DNA of 64,000 nucleotides from NCBI RefSeq assembly GCF_003207825.1, contig NZ_NKTY01000014.1:1-64000 (forward strand), given 5' to 3'. Below are positions 55,472-64,000 of this stretch, piece after piece. Position numbers and translations under genes: made by a program. Position 1 is the first letter of the stretch, and every line of letters begins with the position of its first letter. The notes beneath the pieces were generated by a model that saw only the letters and a list, made by a program, of their open reading frames with translations, did no database searches and was not told where the DNA came from. Source of the stretch: Komagataeibacter saccharivorans (GTDB lineage: Bacteria; Pseudomonadota; Alphaproteobacteria; Acetobacterales; Acetobacteraceae).

Positions 55472-56374
55472 GTGTTTCTGCGGCAGTTGACATATCTCAT
55501 GGCGCTCGACCGTTATCGGCATTTTTCCCGCGCGGCGGAAAGCTGTGGTGTTTCGCAGCCCGCCCTGTCAGCGGCGCTGCGGCAACTGGAAACGGAACTG
55601 GGCATCACCATCATCCGGCGCACCCGTCGTTTCAATGGCCTGACGGATGAAGGCAGGCGCGTTCTGGACTGGGCGCGACAGACGCTTGCGGCCCTTGACG
55701 GATTGCGGCAGGAAGCCGCCTTCGCGCAGGAAGTAGCGGGCGGCAATCTGGCCATCGGACTGATGCCGCCTGCCATACAGGGCATCCCGCTGCTGCTGGA
55801 AAGTTTCCGTACCGCAGTGCCCGGACTGCACCTGCAGGTGCGTATGGGTTCCAGTACGGACACCATTCATGGCCTGCGCGAGCAGCAGCTTGATCTGGGG
55901 CTGGTCTATCTTGACCAGATTCCGCCGGATGGACCTTTTGAAACATTGCCTCTTTACACCGAACAGCACGTTCTGGTTGCGGTGGAACCGCTGATCCTGC
56001 CAGCGGGACGGCGGGACTGGAATACGCTGGCCGACCTGCCGCTATGCCTGCTGGGGCCGGAAATGCGTTCGCGCCAGATCGTGGACGCGGCCTTCCGGTG
56101 TGCGGGGGTCACGCCCGATGTCGTGCTGGAAACGAATTCGCTTGAAGTGCTGTACGGCGAACTGCTGGCCGGGCGCCTGGCCAGCATCCTGCCGGTTGCG
56201 GCCCTGCCGACCCATACCGGCCATGCCCGGTTGCAGGTGCGCCCGCTTGGTCCATGCACCGCGCCGGAGGTCGGGCTGGTCCGTCTCACACCATCCCTGC
56301 CCACCGCCCTGACGGCGCGTGTATGGAATGTGGCCAGCAGCATGAACATGCGCGACATTTTTACGATCGGGTAG
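55472..56374 (+). CDS. LysR-family transcriptional regulator
   Basis: 300 residues from GTG 55472. This start gives the family N-terminus (FLRQLTYLMALDRYRHFSRAAESCGVSQPALSAALRQLE); the ATG at 55427 adds 15 unrelated residues. The full sequence resembles the LysR group often found beside formate dehydrogenase genes in proteobacteria, though none is present here. Target unknown; the flavodoxin gene upstream is one candidate. Confidence 0.88.
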   Translation: MFLRQLTYLMALDRYRHFSRAAESCGVSQPALSAALRQLETELGITIIRRTRRFNGLTDEGRRVLDWARQTLAALDGLRQEAAFAQEVAGGNLAIGLMPPAIQGIPLLLESFRTAVPGLHLQVRMGSSTDTIHGLREQQLDLGLVYLDQIPPDGPFETLPLYTEQHVLVAVEPLILPAGRRDWNTLADLPLCLLGPEMRSRQIVDAAFRCAGVTPDVVLETNSLEVLYGELLAGRLASILPVAALPTHTGHARLQVRPLGPCTAPEVGLVRLTPSLPTALTARVWNVASSMNMRDIFTIG

Positions 56375-56822
56375 GATCGATACGCCGCAACGCCCATCAG
56401 GCTCCGCAGGGCGCAATCCGGCAGTCCCGGCATCCCGTATTCAAGGGATCGCCATAGCGAAAGCGGCGGAACCGGATGAAGGGGGATTGATGATCTGAAT
56501 GGGCCCGCGCCGAGGACGTGTGATTCGTATCGCAGAAATGTGCCCGGTCCCGTCGGGAGCCGGTCTGCGGATAAGGATTCGGGTCTGTCTGGCGGAATGT
56601 TGGCTGCCGTGGCCTTGGTCTGGCCGGTATCGGACATGGCGCGCTGGCAATGGAAAAAGTCAGTACGTACCCAACAGGGCCGCTACCATTTCAGCTAGTG
56701 GGGATGTCCTGTCCATGCTGTGAAGCTGGCGGACGGACCATGATAAGGGCAGGAAACCGGATCATGCCGGTCAGATATGCCAGTTATCGGTCGCAGGTAG
56801 GAATGGGGGGGGGTAGTAGATA
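56375..56822. other. intergenic region without recognised genes
   Basis: About 450 bases between the LysR gene and the cold-shock gene terminator. Short frames on both strands have no domain. Nothing supported was found. Confidence 0.4.
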
Positions 56823-56852
56823 TAAAAACGGCAGGAACCGAAGTTCCTGCCG
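56823..56852 (-). terminator. Rho-independent terminator of the cold-shock gene
   Basis: A perfect 10-bp GC-rich stem (CGGCAGGAAC / GTTCCTGCCG, 56829-56852) closed on the transcript by a C(UUCG)G tetraloop. On the minus strand it is followed by TTTTTA. It starts 7 bases after the stop codon. Textbook intrinsic terminator. Confidence 0.92.
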
Positions 56853-56858
56853 AAATTA

Positions 56859-57065
56859 TCAGCCAATCTTCAGATTGACTGCAGAAGACTTGCCGTTACG
56901 GCCTCTTTCGAGATCATACGTCACGGCCTGTCCTTCGGACAGGGTCTGCTGGCCAGCCTGCTCAACGGCAGAGATGTGAACGAAAGCATCGGCGCTCCCG
57001 TCTTCCGGCTGGATAAATCCAAAGCCCTTCTGGGCGTTGAACCATTTAACTGTTCCTGCGGCCAT
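56859..57065 (-). CDS. cspA: cold-shock protein (CspA family)
   Basis: 68 residues from ATG 57065, with AAGGAGG 8 bases before it. One S1-like domain: KWFNAQKGFGFIQPEDG (RNP1 KGFGFI) and DAFVHISAVE (RNP2 variant VHIS). It binds single-stranded RNA and acts as an RNA chaperone. The gene is monocistronic, with a strong terminator and a long upstream region (57066-57386) that could form the structured leader usual for csp mRNAs. Confidence 0.95.
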   Translation of the reverse strand: MAAGTVKWFNAQKGFGFIQPEDGSADAFVHISAVEQAGQQTLSEGQAVTYDLERGRNGKSSAVNLKIG

Positions 57066-57386
57066 ATCTGGCCTCCTTAAGTAACCGGCACCCCACACGA
57101 ACATGCGCGGGATCAAGACTTTTCGTTTTATCGGGGATGCCAGACGGCCGCGTAGCGAGCTGCTTTGAAATCTTGTCCGTAGCTGAAAAGTCCAGCCGTG
57201 CGATCCTTGTTATAGGGATTGGACGCAGATAGCACGTAAAATATTCAGGAATTGCCAAATTATTTCCGTTACGGCATCGCAAAATCTGCCACATTGGCGG
57301 GAAACGGGGGCCTGTGGCACGGTAAGAAATTATGGTGCGCGTGCTGTGTTCCACCCGCCAGAAGCTTGATGCGGGCCGATCAGTCG
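57066..57386. other. upstream region of the cold-shock gene
   Basis: 320 bases with no gene. It should contain the csp promoter and 5' leader. No specific box was identified with confidence. Confidence 0.4.
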
Positions 57387-57412
57387 GGGGCGGACTGGAT
57401 TTCGCCCGCCCC
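57387..57412 (-). terminator. GC hairpin after the oprB gene
   Basis: GGGGCGG (57387-57393) pairs with CCGCCCC (57406-57412), 16 bases beyond the porin stop codon. No U-run follows on the transcript. Confidence 0.4.
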
Positions 57413-57427
57413 ACAGACCGGGCAGGA

Positions 57428-59149
57428 TTACAGGTTGGCGATCAGCTTCAGCCCCACCAGCGCGGCATTGGGTATGCGGTTCGTCTCCCCGGGGCGGATC
57501 ATGTATTCAAATTCCGGCTGCACCAGTATGCCGGGGGCCGCGTCGATCGCGTAATAGGCTTCTATTATATGGGAATCCGTCTGTGGCGCGCGTACGGCGG
57601 TTCCCAGCGAATACCCGGCTTCATAACGCAGGATCTGCCCTGCCTCCTTGCGACCGCTGACATGGTACCACGAATACATGATGCCCAGCCGGTCCGTCAG
57701 GCGGGAAGGGATCAGTCCGGCGAAGGACAGGCCGCCATAGGCTTCATCCGAAATCGAGGTCACATGCGGCGTATTATGGATGTAGCCTGCCATCAGGTAG
57801 CCGCCAGCCATCTGGTTACGCCCGCCACGGCGGTAGATCATCTGGTCCCCTTCAAACCAGAACATGTCCATCGGGGCCGAACGCTGGTGTCCTGCTGCCT
57901 GTGTCAGGGCAGCAGGCAGGCCGACCCCGATCTGGTCGGGGTAACGGGTGGTGTCGTGCGCGTAGCCCAGCACGTAATGGCCGGGCATGCGGTTGCGGGT
58001 CAGATACGGCTGCCACGTGAATTCGACCGGCAGCATGAGTCCGGTTGCATTCTCGCTACCCCATGCCCAGCCACTGGGATTGTCAGACAGCGCGCTGACC
58101 GAATACGCGCCAAGCTGGATGGCGGTGTCGCGCGTGGGCCGCAGGCGGATGCGGCTGCCCCATGTCGCCTTGGGGTAGACGCTGAATCCGGGGTCCAGCT
58201 TTAGCGCCACGGGGGCCGAGCATGTCACCATGAACGAACACAGCAGCGGGGATGTGGCGAATACATGCGTCAGCGCCATGCGCCCGAACGATACGTCCAG
58301 ATGGTTGTTCAGCAGCTTCTTTTCGGCATAGAAATCCACCAGATGCGCCACCACGTTGCCCGACAGACCATAGACTTCCTGCAGGTTGACGTAATATTCG
58401 CCCACCCGGTCATGGCTGACCGCATGGCCCGCGCGCTCCATCACCAGTGTATGGACGGACCAGCCCTTTATGCCCGCCATTTTTTCAAGGTCGAAGTTCA
58501 CCTGCAATGTCAGTTCATGCACGTAGCTCATGCCACGTTCGACACCGCCATTGATCACGCCCATGGCTTCGCCCTTATAGGTAAAGGCAAAGCTGACGCC
58601 GTGGTTGAGCAGGGTTTTGCGCAGCGGGGCAAGCTGGGGCACCAGGTGCCCGCTACCGGCGGTGGGAACGTAGTACGGGTCCTCAAGATCCTGATCGTGC
58701 TGGGCATCGAGCCATGCGGGCAGCATGGCGGACGGTCCTTCATGGCGCAGCAGGGCGTCGAGTTCGATCTTGTGGAACGATTTGTTATCACCGGGGCTGC
58801 TGACGGGCGCCACGCTCATGGTGGCAAGACCGGCGGATGGATAGTTGGGTACCCCGCTGGGCGGAATCGGGGTATTGGGCGGCCTGCGGATGGCCTGCGG
58901 CGTGGGGCCGAGGCTCTGGGCATCAAGCCGGGCGCTGATCTGGGCTTCCTGTGTCATGCCGTTCGATGGCATGGCCGAAACCGCGCTGCTTGAGACAAGC
59001 GAGGGCACAATAGCATTGGATACCTGCGCATGGGCTGTCGCTGCGGGCAGGGCGGTGGTCACCGTGCCCATGGCAAGCAGCCATCTGCATGCGTAGGGAA
59101 ACGGATGGCGTGCGCGCCCCGTGCGGGCGCACCGTATCTGTCTTTTCAT
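57428..59149 (-). CDS. oprB: carbohydrate-selective porin, OprB family
   Basis: 573 residues. The signal peptide has a long basic n-region (MKRQIRCARTGRARH) and cleavage near AHA-QVS (residues 39-44). About 110 residues of low-complexity S/P/A-rich sequence follow before the OprB barrel begins around NHGVSFAFTYKGEAMGV. The barrel has FDLEKMAGIKGWSVH and VYGLSGNVVAHLVDFYAEKKL, and ends in VGLKLIANL. OprB relatives admit glucose and other sugars. Its stop is 16 bases from a GC hairpin. Confidence 0.9.
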   Translation of the reverse strand: MKRQIRCARTGRARHPFPYACRWLLAMGTVTTALPAATAHAQVSNAIVPSLVSSSAVSAMPSNGMTQEAQISARLDAQSLGPTPQAIRRPPNTPIPPSGVPNYPSAGLATMSVAPVSSPGDNKSFHKIELDALLRHEGPSAMLPAWLDAQHDQDLEDPYYVPTAGSGHLVPQLAPLRKTLLNHGVSFAFTYKGEAMGVINGGVERGMSYVHELTLQVNFDLEKMAGIKGWSVHTLVMERAGHAVSHDRVGEYYVNLQEVYGLSGNVVAHLVDFYAEKKLLNNHLDVSFGRMALTHVFATSPLLCSFMVTCSAPVALKLDPGFSVYPKATWGSRIRLRPTRDTAIQLGAYSVSALSDNPSGWAWGSENATGLMLPVEFTWQPYLTRNRMPGHYVLGYAHDTTRYPDQIGVGLPAALTQAAGHQRSAPMDMFWFEGDQMIYRRGGRNQMAGGYLMAGYIHNTPHVTSISDEAYGGLSFAGLIPSRLTDRLGIMYSWYHVSGRKEAGQILRYEAGYSLGTAVRAPQTDSHIIEAYYAIDAAPGILVQPEFEYMIRPGETNRIPNAALVGLKLIANL

Positions 59150-59505
59150 ATCTGTCGATTTTCTCGTGGCCCGGTCATGACCGACCGGAGCATGAAGACG
59201 CGGCTGCAGGGCCGGAAAGCGGACGACCGTTCAGCCCGGAAGCTGACGGACGGCGGCGGCAGGGACAGCGACAGGCGCTACGGCGCGATACGGGGAAAGG
59301 ATCATGATTTAACCACCATTGTTTTTATTTTATGGTTATTGTCATTTAATTTAAAATTATTGAAACGTCAAATAATTCATAATTATATTAATTTTGCACT
59401 GCACAAATAATAACTTTATTTCAGTAATGCCGGGCTTTGCGTCGCCACGGCTTCATGGTATCGCCCATGCGTGCCATGGGGCATGCCCGTGATGGGGAGT
59501 ATGAT
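59150..59505. other. AT-rich divergent promoter region between oprB and the histidine kinase
   Basis: About 355 bases; 59305-59430 is strongly AT-rich (ATTTAATTTAAAATTATTG and similar). It should hold promoters for both divergent genes. No operator could be assigned. Confidence 0.5.
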
Positions 59506-60645
59506 GTGACGACGCTGGTCGGGTTGGTTGCTGGGTTGGTGATGGGTGCGCTGGGAACCTATGGCGTCATGCGCCGGTACCACGCGGCGGGGCGGCTGCC
59601 CTATTATGCTGCCCGCTTGCAGGCCGATCCTGCATCCGGCACGGAAACGGACACGCTGGCGGTAGATGACCTGCCCGTGGCCCTGCTGGTTCTCGCACGC
59701 AGCGGGCGGCTGCTTCATGCCGGGGCGACCGCACAGGCCGAGTTTGCGGAAGGGCTGGGCACCATGATCCGCCACCCCGTGCTGCAACGCGCCATAAGTG
59801 AACTTCAGCCCGGCACTATCAGCCGGGTGCGGATCGAGACGGACGTACCCGTACGCCGCATTGTGGAAGCCTTCATCAAGGCGGGGCAGTGGCAGGGACA
59901 GCCCGCCTGTAGCGTCGCGCTGCTGGACGCCACCGCGCGGGAAGCGCTGGATCGCGCGCGCAGCGATTTCGTCGCCCATGCCAGCCATGAACTGCGCACC
60001 CCGCTGGCGGCCTTGCTCGGCTTTATCGAAACCCTGCAGGGGCCCGCGGCGAATGATACCGCGGCACGACAGAAGTTCCTTCCCATCATGGCGCGGCAGG
60101 CCGCGCGCATGCAGCGCCTGATTGACAGGCTGCTATATCTTTCGCGCGTGCAGATGCTCGAACACCAGCGCCCGCAGGGACAGATTTCCGTGCCGGAACT
60201 GTTTGGCCGCCTGAATGATGAACTGCAGGGCAGGTCGGCGGCGGACCGGGCCGATATCGTCATCCAGCCCGCGCCGGATGGCACGGTGCGCGGGGATGCG
60301 GACCAGATCGTGCAGGTGCTGCTCAACCTGTGTGAAAATGCCTGTCGCTATGGCCGCCCGCTTCCGCCCGCCGTGGCGCGCATCGAAATCGGCGCGCGCT
60401 GGCACGAAGGGGGCGGGCTTGACCTGTATGTGCGCGATAACGGGCCGGGGATCGAACCCCAGCACCTGCCCCGCCTGACCGAACGCTTCTACCGCGTGCC
60501 GCCATCGGGCACGCGCAACGGCAACGATCAGGGCACGGGGTTGGGTCTGGCCATCGTTCGCCATATCGTGGACCGTCACGGCGGCAGGCTGGACATCTCC
60601 AGCACGCCGGGGCAGGGCACATGCTGCACGGTCTGGCTGCCGTAA
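59506..60645 (+). CDS. phoR: PhoR-like sensor histidine kinase
   Basis: 379 residues from GTG 59506, with GGGGAG about 7 bases before it. One N-terminal membrane helix (LVGLVAGLVMGALGTYGVM), a PAS-like region (about 50-140), then HisKA with the phospho-acceptor H161 in HASHELRTPLAALLGFIETLQGP, a block characteristic of PhoR. HATPase: NLCENACRYG, DNGPGI and GTGLGLAIVRHI. The usual phoB, pst and phoU genes are not within the window, so it is displaced or orphan. Phosphate sensing is inferred from the kinase family only. Confidence 0.82.
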   Translation: MTTLVGLVAGLVMGALGTYGVMRRYHAAGRLPYYAARLQADPASGTETDTLAVDDLPVALLVLARSGRLLHAGATAQAEFAEGLGTMIRHPVLQRAISELQPGTISRVRIETDVPVRRIVEAFIKAGQWQGQPACSVALLDATAREALDRARSDFVAHASHELRTPLAALLGFIETLQGPAANDTAARQKFLPIMARQAARMQRLIDRLLYLSRVQMLEHQRPQGQISVPELFGRLNDELQGRSAADRADIVIQPAPDGTVRGDADQIVQVLLNLCENACRYGRPLPPAVARIEIGARWHEGGGLDLYVRDNGPGIEPQHLPRLTERFYRVPPSGTRNGNDQGTGLGLAIVRHIVDRHGGRLDISSTPGQGTCCTVWLP

Positions 60646-60910
60646 CCGTATTCCGCCGATGGTGTTCATTACGTTTTTGGCTTGACCATCCACGCCCATC
60701 CATGATGTTCTTGGTGGGCGAGTAGAAGCGGTCTGGACCTGATCCTGGGCATTGCTCCACACAAATCTGTTTCTGATTGGTGGACCGCTGACATGCACGA
60801 CATTCCCTGAAAAACAGACTTCTGTTTCCAGACCCTGAACCCGTCCGTGTTCAGGCTGCCGTGTCCTGTCCGCCATGCCATTCGGAAAATCTTCTGACCG
60901 GAGAACAAGC

Positions 60911-61921
60911 ATGTCTCGCCCCGATATATCCACGCCATCCGCCTACGGGCTGGAAGAACTCAACCGTGAAGCCACGATCGGTGGGCAGGGAACCTGCGTC
61001 GATCGCGCCATTCCCCAGATCGACATGTCGGATTACGAAAACCGCAAGGTCGAGATTACCGATGCGCTGTGGGATGCGGCGACGCAGGTTGGCTTCTTTC
61101 AGGTACTGAACCACGGCATTGCCGAAGCGGATGTGGATGCAGCCTTCAGCGCCGCATGGAATTTTTTCGACCTGCCGATGGCGCAGAAGGAACACTACCT
61201 GCGCAAGGTCGGCTCCAATGCCGGGTGGGAATACCGTGCGCAGGTCCGCCCGTCCACCGGCACGCCGGATAACAAGGAATCCTACCAGATCACCATGTCG
61301 GGCATGGACAATATCTGGCCGGATGAAGCCATCCTGCCGGGATTTCAGGAACGTATGTGCCGGTTCGAGCGCCAGAACTGGGAACTGGGCATGAAAATCC
61401 TGTCCTGTTTTGCGGTCAGACTGGGGTTCGATGCGGATTTCTTTACCCATAACCATGATCCCGCTTCCGCGCATTACCAGAGTACGCTGCGGCTGATCCA
61501 TTACATGAGCATGGAAAACGCCACGGACGCGGATTTCGAATTCTGGCGTGCGGGTGCGCATTCCGATTTCGACTGCCTGACCCTGCTGCACCAGCGACCG
61601 GGGCAGGGCGGCCTGCAGGTCTGTCCCGGCAAGGATGCGGATAATCCGGCATGGACCGACGTGCCCCCCGTGCGCGGCGCGGTGACATGCAATATCGGTG
61701 ACATGCTGATGCGCTGGAGTGACGACCGCCTCAAATCCACCCTGCACCGCGTGCGCATGCCACGGCGGGACGAATATCTCGGCCCGCGCCTGTCGCTGCC
61801 TTTCTTCTGTCAGGCAAACCGGGATGCAATTATTCAGGGGCCGGAAAAGAAATACGAACCCATTACCGCACAGGCCTATCTGGATGAGCGGATCAGGGCC
61901 AATTACACGCCGCGTGCGTGA
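60911..61921 (+). CDS. isopenicillin-N-synthase-like Fe(II)/2-oxoglutarate dioxygenase
   Basis: 336 residues from ATG 60911 (GGAGA 8 bases before). The N-terminal DIOX_N domain (IPQIDMSDYEN, GFFQVLNHGI) precedes the jelly roll. Iron ligands are H217 and D219 (GAHSDF) and H279 (STLHRV); the 2-oxoglutarate-binding R293-x-S295 is in PRLSLPFF. The size and layout are like thymine-7-hydroxylase and ethylene-forming-enzyme relatives. It hydroxylates or oxidises a small substrate using O2. The amidohydrolase gene starts 46 bases later, so the two probably share a pathway. Confidence 0.88.
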   Translation: MSRPDISTPSAYGLEELNREATIGGQGTCVDRAIPQIDMSDYENRKVEITDALWDAATQVGFFQVLNHGIAEADVDAAFSAAWNFFDLPMAQKEHYLRKVGSNAGWEYRAQVRPSTGTPDNKESYQITMSGMDNIWPDEAILPGFQERMCRFERQNWELGMKILSCFAVRLGFDADFFTHNHDPASAHYQSTLRLIHYMSMENATDADFEFWRAGAHSDFDCLTLLHQRPGQGGLQVCPGKDADNPAWTDVPPVRGAVTCNIGDMLMRWSDDRLKSTLHRVRMPRRDEYLGPRLSLPFFCQANRDAIIQGPEKKYEPITAQAYLDERIRANYTPRA

Positions 61922-61967
61922 AAGCAGGATACTGCCTTTGGCGTAATGGATCAGGACCCAGCCAATA

Positions 61968-63338
61968 ATGAACCAGACCAATATCGTCATCCGCAACGCA
62001 TCGGGCATTCTGACGGGACAGCGTGGCGCGCTGGCCCGCCGTACGGGCGATGTGCATATACGCGACGGACTTATCGCCGCAATCGGCGCGATTGCACCCC
62101 AGCCAGATGAAATTACGGTGGATGCCCGTGGCGGCGTGATTACGCCGGGGCTGGTCTGCACGCATCACCATCTGTTCCAGACCATGCTCAAGGGGATTCC
62201 CTCGGCCATTGATGCCCCGCTGGAAACATGGCTCCGGCTTGTACCGTCAACTTACTGGAGCCGTATCGACGAAACCGCGCTGGCTACGGCGGCAACAGTC
62301 GGCATGGCGGAACTGCTGCTGTCAGGCTGTACCACGGTGGCGGATCACCACTACCTGTTTGCCGATACCTACCGTTATGACCCAGCCCACGTCCTGTTTG
62401 ATACTGCCACCCGGATGGGCCTGCGTTTCGTGCTGGCGCGTGGCGGTACCACCCAGAGCCGCAAGCTCGATACGGACGACATCATCCCCAGCCCGAACGA
62501 GGATCTGGACACGATGCTGCGGCGTGTATCGGATCTTGCCGCCCGGTATAACGATCCTGCACCCGATGCCATGCGGCGTGTCGCGCTGGCCCCTAACACC
62601 CCCACATGGGGCATGACGCCGGATGAGCTGCGGGTATCGTCGCAGGCGGCGCGTGACATGGGGATCGGCATGCATTCCCACCTGTCGGAAACCACCAATT
62701 ACGTCACCTTCTGCCGGGAACGATACGGTATGAGCCCCGTGCAGTTCGTGGCCGAACATGGCTGGACCGGCCCCGATGTGTGGTATGCGCATCTGGTCCA
62801 TATGGACGAGGCGGAAATCGCCCTGCTGGCCCGGACCGGCACCGGCATGGCGCACTGTCCGCAAAGCAACTGCCGTCTGGGTTCGGGCATCGCCCCGGCC
62901 CCTGCGATGATGCGCGCCGGTGGGCGCGTATCGCTTGCGGTCGATGGCGCTGCTTCCAACGAGGCCTGTGACATGGGTGCTGAAATGCACGCGGCGTGGA
63001 TGGTCCATCGCGCGGTCCATGGCCCTGCGGCCGTGACGTGCGAGGATGTGATCCACTGGGCCACGGCAGGCGGGGCGCAGGTGCTGGGGCTGGATGGAAC
63101 CGGTACCGTGCGCGAAGGCATGGCGGCCGATCTGGTGGTGCATGGGCTGGACCGGCCCCGCCATGCGGGGCTGCATGATCCGCTGATTGCCCCGGTGGCA
63201 TCAGGGGCTGCGGATGTGCGCCATGTCTTTACCGCCGGGCGGCATGTGGTGGTGGATGGCCACATTCCCGGTCTGGACATGCCCACCCTCATGGCGCGGG
63301 CCGCCGATGTTGTGCGCGGGCTGGATGTGATGGGCTGA
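61968..63338 (+). CDS. amidohydrolase of the 8-oxoguanine deaminase/TrzA-AtzB group
   Basis: 456 residues, the normal length for the group. Metal and active-site residues: THHHLF with H66/H68, HSHLSE with H236/H238, YAHLVHMD with H275, and D326 in AVDGAASNE, a loop shared with 8-oxoguanine deaminases. It hydrolyses a C-N bond on a purine, triazine or pyrimidine ring, releasing ammonia. Together with the dioxygenase upstream it suggests oxidation then deamination of a nucleobase-like compound. Convergent with the LysR gene at the window end. Confidence 0.88.
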   Translation: MNQTNIVIRNASGILTGQRGALARRTGDVHIRDGLIAAIGAIAPQPDEITVDARGGVITPGLVCTHHHLFQTMLKGIPSAIDAPLETWLRLVPSTYWSRIDETALATAATVGMAELLLSGCTTVADHHYLFADTYRYDPAHVLFDTATRMGLRFVLARGGTTQSRKLDTDDIIPSPNEDLDTMLRRVSDLAARYNDPAPDAMRRVALAPNTPTWGMTPDELRVSSQAARDMGIGMHSHLSETTNYVTFCRERYGMSPVQFVAEHGWTGPDVWYAHLVHMDEAEIALLARTGTGMAHCPQSNCRLGSGIAPAPAMMRAGGRVSLAVDGAASNEACDMGAEMHAAWMVHRAVHGPAAVTCEDVIHWATAGGAQVLGLDGTGTVREGMAADLVVHGLDRPRHAGLHDPLIAPVASGAADVRHVFTAGRHVVVDGHIPGLDMPTLMARAADVVRGLDVMG

Positions 63339-63349
63339 ATTACGGGCGT

Positions 63350-64000
63350 TCAGGTGCCAAAATAGCTCTGGCGCAGTTCGCGCCGCACGAAGTCCAGAAA
63401 AAAGCGCGTGCGTGAGGGCAGATGCGCGCGGGATGGATAGACCGCATACAGGGTCACGTCCTCCCACGCGTAATTGCTCAGGCATTCGATCAGCCGTCCG
63501 CATTTCAGGTCATCGGCAATATCCCACAACACCTTCAGCGCGATGCCCCGGCCATTGACCGCCCAGTCATGCACCACCTCGCTGCTGGATGTGGCAAGGC
63601 GGGGGGTCACATGGATTTCCTTGCGGGCCTTGGCGTCGGAATATACCCATTCACTGAATATGCGCTGGCGGCGGATCAGGCAGATGCAGTCATGCTTGAG
63701 CAGGTCATGCGGCGTGGCGGGCAGGCCCTTGCGCGCGATGTAATCGGGTGATGCGCAGACCACGCGGCGGCTGTTGATGAGGCTGGTGGTCATGACCTCC
63801 TGATCCGATGGCATGCCGGGGCGGATGGCGATGTCCAGCCCGTCATCAATCACATCCAGCCCTGCATCCGACAGGGTCAGGTGAACGGTCACATCCGGGT
63901 ACTGCCCCACGAAGGCGGCCACGATGCCCGCCAGCATCTTGCGCCCGATTTCCGATGGCACGCCCACGCGCAGAAGTCCGTGCGGGATGCCGGCGCGGGC
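63350..64000 (-). CDS. LysR-family transcriptional regulator (partial, 5' end beyond the window)
   Basis: The frame is open through base 64000, so the helix-turn-helix part lies outside. The visible ~216 residues form the LysR substrate-binding domain: HGLLRVGVPSEIG, DIAIRPG, VCASPDYIARKG and WAVNGRGIALK. It ends 11 bases from the amidohydrolase stop. It may regulate genes beyond the window or the dioxygenase pair. Confidence 0.88.
   Translation of the reverse strand, partial: ARAGIPHGLLRVGVPSEIGRKMLAGIVAAFVGQYPDVTVHLTLSDAGLDVIDDGLDIAIRPGMPSDQEVMTTSLINSRRVVCASPDYIARKGLPATPHDLLKHDCICLIRRQRIFSEWVYSDAKARKEIHVTPRLATSSSEVVHDWAVNGRGIALKVLWDIADDLKCGRLIECLSNYAWEDVTLYAVYPSRAHLPSRTRFFLDFVRRELRQSYFGT

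Noticed and set aside
55954-56637. 227-codon minus-strand frame over the end of the LysR gene
   Set aside because: Its larger part is antisense to the LysR C-terminus, and the remainder shows no domain.
60669-60938. 89-codon minus-strand frame before the dioxygenase gene
   Set aside because: Overlaps the dioxygenase promoter and start, has no domain, and the opposite gene has a clear ribosome site.
1-64000. tRNA, rRNA, CRISPR arrays or prophage
   Set aside because: No cloverleaf-like segments, regularly spaced repeats or phage structural genes were noticed on reading. A tRNAscan-SE and CRISPR finder run would settle it.

Overview
The window is GC-rich chromosomal DNA from an alphaproteobacterium, most likely an acetic acid bacterium (Acetobacteraceae, Komagataeibacter/Gluconacetobacter-like). 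This rests on gene content: OprB and OmpL-like porins, an AraC-free LysR-rich gene arrangement, a TonB receptor and a PhoR-type kinase. It also rests on the style of the intergenic GAAGCTTTT hairpins. No database search was run. It reads as a metabolically accessory part of the chromosome: about 44 protein genes, ten transcription regulators, few housekeeping genes, no rRNA, tRNA or CRISPR, one IS110 remnant and one MITE-like element.

Layout. 0.07-5.8 kb: a minus-strand set of TonB receptor, Tat-exported phospholipase C and Tat-exported HAD phosphatase with phosphorylcholine-phosphatase motifs, which together look like phospholipid/phosphocholine scavenging. 5.8-7.0 kb: AT-rich, decayed DNA with an IS110 transposase remnant. 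7.1-13.6 kb: a complete RND tripartite pump (adaptor, permease, outer-membrane factor) with a convergent TetR gene. 13.8-15.6 kb: a 110-bp MITE-like element, an ALDH7-type semialdehyde dehydrogenase and a stack of hairpins.

15.6-35.2 kb is the main accessory island. A divergent promoter with a GntR-type palindrome separates two arms. The left arm has an APC permease, two SDRs, a GntR regulator, a ketimine reductase/ornithine-cyclodeaminase homologue and a 2-hydroxyacid dehydrogenase. The right arm has HyuA and HyuB (hydantoinase/oxoprolinase), an aminotransferase, a uronate-dehydrogenase-like protein and an FAD amino-acid oxidase. A LysR gene, an OmpL-like porin, a second FAD oxidase and an MFS carrier follow. 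I infer uptake and breakdown of a cyclic amide or modified amino acid; the substrate is not identifiable from sequence.

35.6-45.5 kb: a small proline-rich protein, a CPA1 antiporter, a LysR/SDR divergent pair, an unusual 590-residue B12-binding TIM-barrel fusion, a PadR regulator with a matching repeated palindrome, TrhO, ArsC and an amino-acid permease. 45.9-50.7 kb: a YhaN/SbcC-like ATPase with an SbcD-like nuclease. 50.8-54.6 kb: a LysR-gabT-gabD GABA operon. 54.8-60.6 kb: a flavodoxin, a LysR, a cold-shock gene with a textbook terminator, an OprB porin and an orphan PhoR-like kinase. 60.9-64 kb: a thymine-hydroxylase/isopenicillin-N-synthase-like dioxygenase paired with an 8-oxoguanine-deaminase-like amidohydrolase, and a LysR gene cut by the window edge.
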